From NCBI GenBank assembly GCA_946481625.1, contig CAMLOZ010000147.1, forward strand, positions 1-7,679: DNA of 7,679 nt. Direction: 5' to 3'. The notes under the pieces are model-generated. The model ran no database searches. It was given only the letters and a program-made list of their open reading frames with translations, and was not told where the DNA came from. The DNA is from an uncultured Haloferula sp. Lineage in GTDB: Bacteria > Verrucomicrobiota > Verrucomicrobiae > Verrucomicrobiales > Akkermansiaceae. Within the stretch, counting starts at the first letter, position 1; each line of letters begins with the position of its first letter. This document shows, one piece after another, positions 1 through 5,515 of this stretch. A program made the position numbers and the translations under genes.

Positions 1-735
1 CATTCTCCCTCCGGGAAACTCGTGACCGACGACTTCCCCCCGAATCACATCCACCATCACGGCGTCTGGAGCCCGTGGACGAAGACCGGGTTCGAGGGTC
101 GCCAGCCGGACTTTTGGAACATGGGCGATGGCAAGGGGCGGGTGGAATTCGTCTCGATCGGGAAGACATGGGCCAAGGATGGCAAGGTGGGGTTCCAAAC
201 GAATCACCGCTTCGTGGACATGATCGCGAAGCCCGAGAAGGTCGCTTTGCTGGAAACTTGGGATGTCACCGTGGGAAGCGATGGGACACGCAACATCATC
301 GATCTGACCATCACCCAGAACTGTGCGACGGATTCCCCGCTCAAGCTGCCCGAGTATCACTACGGCGGCCTCGGCTTCCGCGGCAACCGCGCTTGGGACG
401 GCGCGGCGAATTGCAAATTCCTCACCGCCTCCGGCATCACGGACCGGCTCAAGGTGAACACCGCTCGCGAACCCTGGTGCTGGGTCGGGGGTACGGTCGA
501 GGGCGGCACCTGCGGCGTGACCATCCTCTGCCATCCCTCGAACTTCCGCGCGCCGCAGCCGATCCGCGTGCATCCGACCGAACCTTTCTTCTGCTACGCA
601 CCGCAGCAGGGCGGCGCGATGGAGATTGTGCCGGGCAAGCCATATGTCGCCCGCTACCGGATCGTCGTCGCGGACGGCGACCCCGACCCCGCCGCTGCCG
701 CCAAGTGGGCAGAGGAATACGCGGCGGAAAAGTAG
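1..735 (+). CDS. DUF6807 (PmoA-family) protein, 5' end cut by window
   Basis: The frame is open from base 1 to a TAG at 733-735, giving 244 visible residues. The GTG at 22 is internal: residues before it (HSPSGKL) read on smoothly, so the true start lies upstream. The stretch NHIHHHGVWSPW (visible residues 15-26), followed by a Trp-rich FEGRQPDFWNMG, and the later block PEYHYGGLGFRGNRAW with HPTEPFFCYAP near the C-terminus are what I associate with the DUF6807 family (older name PmoA, Pfam PF14100). The family is common in Planctomycetes and Verrucomicrobia and is often exported. The signal peptide, if any, is outside the window. No reaction is established; the histidine cluster may bind metal or sugar, which is inference. 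The label 'methane oxygenase' is misleading, since the sequence looks nothing like membrane-bound particulate methane monooxygenase. A same-strand HAD phosphatase gene follows closely. Confidence 0.85.
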   Translation, partial: HSPSGKLVTDDFPPNHIHHHGVWSPWTKTGFEGRQPDFWNMGDGKGRVEFVSIGKTWAKDGKVGFQTNHRFVDMIAKPEKVALLETWDVTVGSDGTRNIIDLTITQNCATDSPLKLPEYHYGGLGFRGNRAWDGAANCKFLTASGITDRLKVNTAREPWCWVGGTVEGGTCGVTILCHPSNFRAPQPIRVHPTEPFFCYAPQQGGAMEIVPGKPYVARYRIVVADGDPDPAAAAKWAEEYAAEK

Positions 736-795
736 ATGCCCACCTCTCCGGGGGCATGCTTGACGCTTGCCCGCCCGGGAAGGGAAGCTCGCGGC

Positions 796-1530
796 GTGAC
801 GGAAGACATGCAGGCGAAGATGGAGCGCGGGTTGGCGCTGTTCGACCTCGATGGCACCCTCATCGCTTGGGACACGCAGGTTCTTTTCTGCGATCACGTC
901 TTGCGGAAGGAGGGTTGGCGGCGGGCCTACCTCCTGTTTTTCGCGGCAATGCTTCCGGCGGCGAAGATCCTCGGTGACGAGGGCATGAAGCGCGTCTTCC
1001 TGAGCTACCTTTGGGGTGTGGACCGCGACACTCTCGTCGGGTGGACGCACGATTTTGTCGCCGGATTTTTCCCGGGCCGCTGCTATCCGGAGATGCTCGC
1101 CAAGCTGCAGCGGCACAAGGATGAAGGGCACCTCACGGTCCTCGCCTCGGCGAGTCCCGAGTTTTATGTCCGGGAGGTGGCGCGCGTGCTCGGGTTCGAT
1201 CTCGCGCTGGGAACTTCCATCGAGGATGCCGAGAAGATGCGGCTTTTGCCCGACCTCGTGAATCACAAGGGAGCCGAGAAAGTACGAAGGATCTCGGAGA
1301 TCCTTGGTGAGCCGCCCGGAGGGATCTGGCCGCGAAGTCACGGCTACTCCGACAGCTCGGCCGACCTGCCGATGCTACGCTGCTGTGTGGAGAACACCTT
1401 GGTGAACCCGTCGCCGCGGCTCACCGGGATCGGTGTGCCGCACGGATGGGAGATCGTGCGGCCGGCAAAGCCGTGGAGCGGCCGGGGCGGACATGCCTGG
1501 GAAATGTTCCGGCGGGCCACCGGCTTGTGA
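796..1530 (+). CDS. HAD-IB family phosphatase (SerB-like fold)
   Basis: This is a haloacid dehalogenase superfamily hydrolase of subclass IB, the group that includes phosphoserine phosphatase. From the GTG start it has 244 residues. Motif I is ALFDLDGT (residues 14-21, nucleophile D17, acid D19). Motif II is SASP (118-121). The motif III lysine is probably K162 in EKVRRI. Motif IV is GYSDSSADLPML (183-194, D186 and D190). The region between motifs I and II is helical and hydrophobic, as expected for the subclass IB cap. All catalytic elements are present, so it should be active on a small phosphomonoester in the cytoplasm; the substrate cannot be read from sequence. Start choice: GTG 796 has GGGAAGGGAAG at 777-787, 8 nt upstream. 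ATG 736 abuts the upstream TAG and would add 20 unconvincing Pro/Gly/Arg-rich residues. ATG 808 and ATG 820 also precede motif I. It converges with the next gene, 28 bp away. Confidence 0.85.
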   Translation: MTEDMQAKMERGLALFDLDGTLIAWDTQVLFCDHVLRKEGWRRAYLLFFAAMLPAAKILGDEGMKRVFLSYLWGVDRDTLVGWTHDFVAGFFPGRCYPEMLAKLQRHKDEGHLTVLASASPEFYVREVARVLGFDLALGTSIEDAEKMRLLPDLVNHKGAEKVRRISEILGEPPGGIWPRSHGYSDSSADLPMLRCCVENTLVNPSPRLTGIGVPHGWEIVRPAKPWSGRGGHAWEMFRRATGL

Positions 1531-1558
1531 GCCGATCGAAGAAGCGCCGGCCTGCGTA

Positions 1559-1852
1559 TCAAAATAGCCCGGGAGATTCGGGCTGCACGCTGGCCTTCAC
1601 GGGCTTGGCCAAGATCGCGTCGATCCTCGTCAGCAGGTCCAGCGAGGGAGTGACTTCTTCGTCGAGGACCTCGCGCAGGTAGCGGCTCCAGTGGTCGGGC
1701 GTGTTGCCATCGTCGCGGGACAAGATCAGGGCGATCTCGCTCAAGCGACCGCTTGCCGAGAGCAGCTTGCGCGTGCGGCGCAGCCAGGTCTCGAGATAAG
1801 GGCGGTCCGGCTTCGCGGGAAACACGCCCGCTTTTAGACCCGCTTCACGCAT
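1559..1852 (-). CDS. small hypothetical protein, possible HTH-like fold
   Basis: This is a 97-residue protein with an ATG start, 18 bp downstream of the ispF stop on the same strand, so probably the last gene of that operon. I do not recognise a named family. Residues 1-31 are basic (MREAGLKAG, ETWLRRTRKLL). Residues 33-83 are a run of predicted helices: SGRLSEIALILS, DDGNTPDHWSRYLREVL and TPSLDLLTRIDAILAKP. This spacing is like a small lambda-repressor (XRE) type DNA-binding domain, with 'LSEIALILS' as the first helix of a turn motif, but that is inference from helix pattern only. The tail VKASVQPESPGLF looks disordered. There is no signal peptide or membrane segment. No good ribosome binding site precedes the ATG. 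Reasons to believe it is real: it fills the space between ispF and the convergent HAD gene, and its composition is protein-like rather than the Arg/Pro/Ser-rich composition of shadow frames. Confidence 0.65.
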   Translation of the reverse strand: MREAGLKAGVFPAKPDRPYLETWLRRTRKLLSASGRLSEIALILSRDDGNTPDHWSRYLREVLDEEVTPSLDLLTRIDAILAKPVKASVQPESPGLF

Positions 1853-1858
1853 GCGGCA

Positions 1859-1872
1859 AGGCCGATCGGCCT
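1859..1872. repeat. 14-bp perfect palindrome at ispF stop
   Basis: AGGCCGATCGGCCT reads identically on both strands. It overlaps the ispF stop codon (1873-1871) and lies just ahead of the start of the 97-residue gene (1852). It could form a short hairpin or be a dyad binding site that influences translation of the downstream gene. In high-GC DNA a palindrome of this length may also be chance. Confidence 0.4.
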
Positions 1873-2341
1873 AAGCCGGCTCGACCTGGGCCACCGCCAT
1901 TGCGGCCATGCCTTCACGGCGCCCCACGAATCCCATCGTCTCGTTGGTGGTCGCCTTCAGCCCGACGCGTGCCGGATCGAGTCCGAGCGCGCCGCCGATG
2001 TTTGCCTTCATAGCCTCGCGATGAGGCAAGATCTTCGGAGCTTCGGCTACCAGGGTACTGTCGATGTTCACGAGACGGAAGCCCTGCTCGGCGCAGAGGG
2101 CCGCGGCCTTCTCCAGGATCCTCAGCGAGGAGATGTTGAGGCATTCCGGATCGCCCGGCGGGAAGTAGTGACCGATGTCCGGCAGCCCGAGGGCACCAAG
2201 GACCGCATCCGCGATGGCATGGCACAGCACGTCCGCATCGGAATGTCCGTCGAGGCCGTGCGTGTGGACGATCTCGACACCGCCGAGGATCAAGGGGCGA
2301 CCTTCCTTGAAACGATGAACGTCGTAGCCGAAACCGATCAT
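1871..2341 (-). CDS. ispF: 2-C-methyl-D-erythritol 2,4-cyclodiphosphate synthase
   Basis: IspF converts CDP-methylerythritol 2-phosphate to the 2,4-cyclodiphosphate with release of CMP, the fifth step of the MEP isoprenoid pathway. The cytoplasmic enzyme is a homotrimer. The 156-residue length is typical. The N-terminal GFGYDVHRF carries metal ligands D7 and H9, and the third ligand is H41 in VLCHAIADAVLGA. DGHSDAD (31-37), PDIGHYFPP (54-62), EAPKILPH (100-107) and KATTNETMGFVGRREG (129-144) are the standard conserved blocks, and all key residues are present. ATG 2341 is the natural start, because IGFGYDVH must lie at the extreme N-terminus. No Shine-Dalgarno is visible: the 58-bp leader contains the heptamer tract at 2349-2384. 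It is not fused to IspD, as IspF is in some bacteria, and no ispD is in the window. It lies downstream of suhB on the same strand. Confidence 0.97.
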   Translation of the reverse strand: MIGFGYDVHRFKEGRPLILGGVEIVHTHGLDGHSDADVLCHAIADAVLGALGLPDIGHYFPPGDPECLNISSLRILEKAAALCAEQGFRLVNIDSTLVAEAPKILPHREAMKANIGGALGLDPARVGLKATTNETMGFVGRREGMAAMAVAQVEPA

Positions 2342-2348
2342 AGGGAGA

Positions 2349-2384
2349 AATCTTCAATCACCAATCTTCCAATCATCAATTGAA
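2349..2384. repeat. degenerate heptamer tract 1 (suhB-ispF gap)
   Basis: On the + strand there are four successive AATCNYC-type units starting at 2349 (AATCTTC), 2356 (AATCACC), 2363 (AATCTTC plus one extra C) and 2371 (AATCATC), then a decayed unit AATTGAA at 2378. The period is 7 bp with one 8-bp slip. The tract fills most of the 58-bp gap and ends about 8 nt before the ispF start on the - strand. It is strikingly AT-rich beside the GC-rich genes. Confidence 0.75.
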
Positions 2385-2399
2385 ATGCGCTTCGCGGCC

Positions 2400-3146
2400 T
2401 TAGAGGATTTCCTCGACCGGGATGAGTCCGTTGGTGGCGACGATGGACCAGGCGTCGGCATCCTTGGCGGGTTCGAGTGTCACCTTTCCGCCCGCGGCTT
2501 CGACGAGCAATTTCCCTGCGGCGATGTCCCAGAGCGAGATGCGGGACTCGATGTAGCCGTCGAGACGGCCGCTGGCGATGTAGGCGAGGCCGAGGGCCGC
2601 GCTGCCCATCATCCGCATCTTGCGGGCCTTGAGGGAAGCCTTGCGAAAGCGTTCGAGACCGGTCTTGAGGGCCTCCTCGTCCTTGCCGCAACCGACGAAG
2701 AGCGCGCACTCGGAGAGGTTCGCGCGACCGCTGACCTTGATCGGCTTGCCATCGAGCATCGGCACCCCGCCCCTTTCGACGGTCCATGTTTCGCCGATGA
2801 TCGGATCGTGGATTACGCCGACGACCACTTCGCCGGCGACGCGCAGGGCGATCGACACGCAGAAGTGCGGGATGCCGTAATAGAAGTTCACCGTGCCATC
2901 GATCGGATCGACGATCCACTGGCGGTCGCTGTCCTGGTTTCCGCCGAGTCCTTCCTCGCCGTAGAGGGCATCGCCCGGTCGGGCTCCGAGGAGGATGTCC
3001 TCGATCAGTTTCTGCGACTCCTTGTCGAGCGCGAGCTTGATGTCGTGGTGGGAGGCTTCATCGACGGCGGCTTCCAAGCCGAAGTTGGCCTTCAGCAATT
3101 TGCCCGCTTCCTTCGCGGCGTGGACGGTGAGTTCGAGGTCGGTCAC
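2400..3146 (-). CDS. suhB: inositol monophosphatase / SuhB family phosphatase
   Basis: This is a member of the Mg-dependent, lithium-sensitive phosphatase family that includes inositol-1-phosphatase, SuhB, fructose-1,6-bisphosphatase and CysQ-type enzymes. The protein has 248 residues from GTG 3146, a typical length. The metal-binding motifs are complete: GEE (63-65), WIVDPIDGTVNF (77-88, with D80 and D83) and SLWDIAAGK (204-212, with D207). Inositol monophosphatase fits best; FBPase or histidinol-phosphatase activity cannot be excluded, so the symbol is a family name. The frame stays open upstream to 3344, but those extra 66 residues are Arg/Ser/Lys-rich translation of the intergenic repeats and of coaB antisense. 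Homology begins at TDLELTVHAAKEAGKLL, which fixes the GTG. No Shine-Dalgarno is seen; CCCGCCC abuts the GTG. It lies 103 bp downstream of coaB and 58 bp upstream of ispF. Confidence 0.92.
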   Translation of the reverse strand: MTDLELTVHAAKEAGKLLKANFGLEAAVDEASHHDIKLALDKESQKLIEDILLGARPGDALYGEEGLGGNQDSDRQWIVDPIDGTVNFYYGIPHFCVSIALRVAGEVVVGVIHDPIIGETWTVERGGVPMLDGKPIKVSGRANLSECALFVGCGKDEEALKTGLERFRKASLKARKMRMMGSAALGLAYIASGRLDGYIESRISLWDIAAGKLLVEAAGGKVTLEPAKDADAWSIVATNGLIPVEEIL

Positions 3147-3158
3147 GGGCGGGAGACT

Positions 3159-3193
3159 AAGTTCCAAGTAAGAAGTGCCAAGTTCCAAGAAAG
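3159..3193. repeat. heptamer tract 2a (coaB-suhB gap)
   Basis: Five contiguous 7-bp units on the + strand start at 3159, 3166, 3173, 3180 and 3187, with consensus AAGTNCC. Units 1 and 4 are AAGTTCC, unit 3 is AAGTGCC, and units 2 (AAGTAAG) and 5 (AAGAAAG) diverge in the last bases. The tract ends 12 bp upstream of the suhB GTG. Its first 23 bp form one arm of the inverted repeat. Confidence 0.8.
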
Positions 3194-3239
3194 GCAGGAA
3201 TCGCCGGGAGGTTCTTCCCAAGAGGGCTGTTTTTGGCAG

Positions 3240-3262
3240 TTGGCACTTCTTACTTGGAACTT
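3240..3262. repeat. heptamer tract 2b, inverted copy, overlapping coaB 3' end
   Basis: This is the reverse-orientation copy of the heptamers, with + strand units TTGGCAC (3240), TTCTTAC (3247) and TTGGAAC (3254). Read on the - strand it gives the same unit order as tract 2a. Bases 3250-3262 lie within coaB and encode its final Ser-Ser-Lys and TAA stop. Confidence 0.75.
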
Positions 3263-3897
3263 CTCTCCGCCGCGATGCGCTCGATTTCCCGCACGATCCG
3301 CGGGGCGAGATGGTGCTTCTCATCCTCCGGCAGTGCTTCGACATGTTGCGGGAAGACCAGCAGGACTTCGTTGCGGTCCGAATCGAAACCGATCCCTGGC
3401 TTCGACACGTCGTTCGCGATGACCAGATCGCAGCCTTTCCGCCTCAGCTTTTCCTTGGCGTTCGTCTCCAGATCCTGGGTTTCGGCCGCGAAGCCTGCGA
3501 GGGTTCCTGTAAATCCGAACTCACCGCGCACCGCACCGAGGATGTCGGGGGTTCGCACCAGTTCCAAGGCGAGCACCTCGTCGGTTTTCTTGATCTTTTG
3601 TCCGGCGACCACCGCGGGACGGTAGTCGGCGACCGCCGCAGCAAACACCGCCGCGTCCATGCGTCCGATGTGGCGTTCCACCGCCTCGTACATCTCCAAG
3701 GCGGATTCCACCGGGAGGAAGTCCACGCCGTCGGGCACATTGAGAGACGTCGGTCCCGATACCAGCAGCACGGCGTGTCCGGCCCGTGCGAAGGCATCGG
3801 CCATCGCATAGCCCATCTTGCCCGAGGACCGGTTGGTCAGGTAGCGAACCGGATCAAGGGCCTCGCGGGTCGGGCCGGCGGTGACGAGGACACGCAT
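3250..3897 (-). CDS. coaB: phosphopantothenate-cysteine ligase (stand-alone CoaB)
   Basis: CoaB joins cysteine to 4'-phosphopantothenate using a nucleoside triphosphate (CTP in most bacteria), the second of five steps from pantothenate to coenzyme A. The protein has 215 residues. The dinucleotide-fold start MRVLVTAGPTREALDPVRYL runs into NRSSGKMG (22-29). AAAVADYRP (86-94) and KIKK (101-104) follow, then LELVRTPDIL (111-120), GFAAET (135-140), NAKEKLRRKG (146-155) and ANDVS (161-165). These blocks match the CoaB half of bifunctional CoaBC, but the N-terminal decarboxylase (CoaC) half is absent and no coaC lies next to it. ATG 3897 is preferred over the in-frame TTG at 3909, which would start inside repeat tract 3. 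The last residues ERSSK and the stop come from heptamer repeat DNA. It lies between the Sel1 gene (76-bp gap) and suhB (103-bp gap). Confidence 0.94.
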   Translation of the reverse strand: MRVLVTAGPTREALDPVRYLTNRSSGKMGYAMADAFARAGHAVLLVSGPTSLNVPDGVDFLPVESALEMYEAVERHIGRMDAAVFAAAVADYRPAVVAGQKIKKTDEVLALELVRTPDILGAVRGEFGFTGTLAGFAAETQDLETNAKEKLRRKGCDLVIANDVSKPGIGFDSDRNEVLLVFPQHVEALPEDEKHHLAPRIVREIERIAAERSSK

Positions 3898-3907
3898 GGA
3901 AGGATTC

Positions 3908-3949
3908 AAACTCTAGATTCTAAACTCCAAGTCTCAAGTTTCCAGCTTC
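3908..3949. repeat. degenerate heptamer tract 3 (Sel1-coaB gap)
   Basis: Six contiguous 7-bp units on the + strand start at 3908, 3915, 3922, 3929, 3936 and 3943, with consensus about ARRYTYC (for example AAACTCC, AAGTCTC, AAGTTTC). It ends 10 bp upstream of the coaB ATG. On the - strand the tract holds TTGAGA and, 16 nt further on, TAGAGT, a weak sigma-70-like pair that could give coaB its own promoter. That reading is speculative. Confidence 0.7.
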
Positions 3950-3973
3950 CCGGTATCCCCGGGGCTCCGCTGG
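3942..3973 (-). terminator. possible hairpin right after the Sel1 gene stop
   Basis: CCAGC (3942-3946) can pair with GCTGG (3969-3973), and inside it CCCGG (3949-3953) with CCGGG (3959-3963) around a 5-nt loop. The structure starts directly after the TGA of the Sel1-repeat gene. A U-run is lacking on the - strand, so intrinsic termination is doubtful. It may instead be a 3'-end stabilising hairpin or a Rho-dependent region. Confidence 0.3.
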
Positions 3974-5515
3974 TCACTTCTTTTCGGGCTGTTCGGCGGG
4001 AACGGGGGCCTCCGGGGTGGAGACCTCTTTCGGCTTCTTCAGCTCTTCGAGTTCCTTTTTGGCGTCGGCCACTTGCTTGTCGTCCAGCTTGCTGGTGAGG
4101 TCGCCGAGCAGGGTCTTCGCTTCGGTATCGCCGCGTTCGACGGCCAGCGATGCCAGGGCCCACGCTTTCGGAAGATTCAGGGCGGTCCCGAGTCCCGCGG
4201 CGTGAAGCCTTGCTAGACCCGCGGTTGCCGCGGCATGCCCTTGGTTCGCGGCCAGAGAGTAAAGCTGGCCGGCATTGTTGTAGTTCACGGGCACGCCCAT
4301 CCCGCGCTCGTATAGGGTGCCGAGATTGTTTTGCGCCGCCGCATGCCCGGACTTGGCCGCGAGCGTGAACCATGCCACGGCGGCGGTCGGATCGCTCAGG
4401 CCCAGATTGCCGGAAACGTAGAGCAGGCCGAGTTCATTCTGAGCGATCGGGAGCCCGGCATTTGCGGCGGAGACAAGATACTTGTAGGCACCCAATAAAT
4501 CCGGCTTTTCGTCCTTCGAGATGCGGGAGGCCATTTCCAGGGCGGCCACCGCGCTACCTGCCTCGGCGGCTTTGGCGAGCCATTCGCGACCCTTCTCCTC
4601 GCTCTTTTCCAGGCCACCCCGGCCTTCGAGATGGAAGGCTGCCACGCGGAGCATGCAGTCCGGCTGCTTTTCGTCGGCACCCTTTTGATAGAGCGCGAGC
4701 GCGGCCTTGTCGTCTTTCTTCACGTTCTCCTCGAAGTCGCCGAGCGCGAGGTATGCGGCGAATTGCTTTTTCTCGATCGCCTTGCCCAGCCACTCGCGGC
4801 CGGCTTTTTCGTCGCGGAACTTCTCGTCGCCGTTCAGCAGGCGCGAGCCGAGCGGGATGAAGGCGCTCTCATCCCCCAGCGCCGCGGCCTTCTTGTAGAA
4901 GTTCAACGAGCGGACGGGGTCCTTCTTTTCCGGGAAGCCGAGGGCACCTTCATAAAGTCGCGCGAGGATGAGAATGGCGGGCGTGTCGCCGGCCTCGGAA
5001 GCCTTGTTCCACCACTCGGCCGCCTTGTCGAAATCGGGTTTCTCACTGAGCAGGCCACGCAGCCATGCCTCGCCGAGAATCCGGCCGGCATTGCCGGGGT
5101 CGGTCCCGGCGGCGGACTCCAGCACCTGGCGGCCTTCCTGGCGGTCCTTGTCCTCCTTGGAGTTCAGCAGGATCAGGGCGCGGCGGTAGGTCGCGTCCTT
5201 GTGCCCGGCGGCCGCCGCCCTTTTGTAGTAGTCGAGGGCAGCTTCCCGCGAGGCGGTCAGGCCTTGCCCGGTCTCCGCGGCGAATCCGAGCAGGAACAGC
5301 GCGTCCGCATTGTCTTTCTCCGCCAGCGGCTTCGCAAGGTCCACCGCCACCGAATGCCGCCCGTCGCGGAAGGCTTCCATCGCCGGTTTCGCGGGACCCT
5401 CGGGGATCGGCGGCGCGGCCACCGGGGATTCGTTTCCGACCACGGTGGCGGCAGGCGCGGCAGCCATGGTTACGGTCGCGAGCGAAAGGGCGAGCAGGAG
5501 GGTTTTAGCGGTCAC
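3974..5515 (-). CDS. exported Sel1-like (TPR) repeat protein
   Basis: This 513-residue protein begins with a GTG. Residues 1-20 are a signal peptide (TAK, then LLLALSLATVTM, then AAAPAA), so it is probably periplasmic; cleavage near residue 20 is likely and I see no lipobox. Residues 24-45 are a Pro/Ala-rich linker. From about 47 to 475 it is an array of roughly ten Sel1-like helix-pair repeats of 35-40 residues, with signatures such as ALDYYKRAAAAGH, AAEWWNKASEAGD, SLNFYKKAAALGD, REWLAKAAEAGS, AVAWFTLAAKSGHAAAQNNLG and AGQLYSLAANQGHAAATAGLA. The tail (476-513) has a short charged helix (KKELEELKKPKE) and a Pro/Glu/Lys end. Sel1 arrays serve as protein-protein scaffolds, often in envelope assembly or signalling; no partner is evident. 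It follows the PEP carboxylase gene by 70 bp. No Shine-Dalgarno precedes the GTG, but it fits the signal peptide exactly. Confidence 0.9.
   Translation of the reverse strand: MTAKTLLLALSLATVTMAAAPAATVVGNESPVAAPPIPEGPAKPAMEAFRDGRHSVAVDLAKPLAEKDNADALFLLGFAAETGQGLTASREAALDYYKRAAAAGHKDATYRRALILLNSKEDKDRQEGRQVLESAAGTDPGNAGRILGEAWLRGLLSEKPDFDKAAEWWNKASEAGDTPAILILARLYEGALGFPEKKDPVRSLNFYKKAAALGDESAFIPLGSRLLNGDEKFRDEKAGREWLGKAIEKKQFAAYLALGDFEENVKKDDKAALALYQKGADEKQPDCMLRVAAFHLEGRGGLEKSEEKGREWLAKAAEAGSAVAALEMASRISKDEKPDLLGAYKYLVSAANAGLPIAQNELGLLYVSGNLGLSDPTAAVAWFTLAAKSGHAAAQNNLGTLYERGMGVPVNYNNAGQLYSLAANQGHAAATAGLARLHAAGLGTALNLPKAWALASLAVERGDTEAKTLLGDLTSKLDDKQVADAKKELEELKKPKEVSTPEAPVPAEQPEKK

Larger units (their letters stand above)
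3159..3262. repeat. 23-bp perfect inverted repeat spanning coaB-suhB gap
   Basis: Arm 1 is 3159-3181 and arm 2 is 3240-3262. They are exact reverse complements over 23 bp, each made of three heptamers plus two bases, and are separated by 58 nt. In RNA read from the - strand this would be a long stem, with the coaB stop codon (3252-3250) inside the first-transcribed arm. It has no U-run after it, so it is not a classical intrinsic terminator. It could act as a processing site, a barrier to 3' exonucleases protecting coaB mRNA, or an attenuating structure before suhB. It could also be a silent relic of repeat insertion. Confidence 0.85.

Noticed and set aside
1531..1558. Bidirectional terminator between the convergent HAD and 97-residue genes
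   Set aside because: The 28-bp gap shows no convincing stem with flanking A and T runs.
1531..1868. GCCGATCG 8-mer on both sides of the 97-residue gene (1531-1538 and 1861-1868) as direct repeats of a mobile cassette
   Set aside because: Eight bases in GC-rich DNA is too short, the copies do not extend, and the gene composition resembles its neighbours.
3159..3262. Insertion sequence or MITE with target-site duplication
   Set aside because: There are inverted ends, but no transposase, and the flanking bases show no direct repeat. The arms are themselves tandem heptamers, so repeat dynamics explain them better. Other genomic copies would reopen this.
3147..3344. 66-residue N-terminal extension of SuhB
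   Set aside because: The extension translates intergenic heptamers and part of coaB antisense. Family homology begins at GTG 3146.
2385..3422. Long + strand open frame of 345 codons opposite suhB
   Set aside because: It is the antisense shadow of suhB and the repeat gap. Its product is Asp/Arg/Val-rich with no domain, while the - strand frame carries all phosphatase motifs.
2349..3949. CRISPR array or leader
   Set aside because: Units are 7 bp, degenerate and without spacers, they differ between gaps, and no cas gene is present.
3174..4098. + strand frame of about 307 codons opposite coaB
   Set aside because: It covers coaB antisense plus two repeat gaps, with no domain and a His/Arg-rich product. 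The CoaB motifs on the - strand are decisive.
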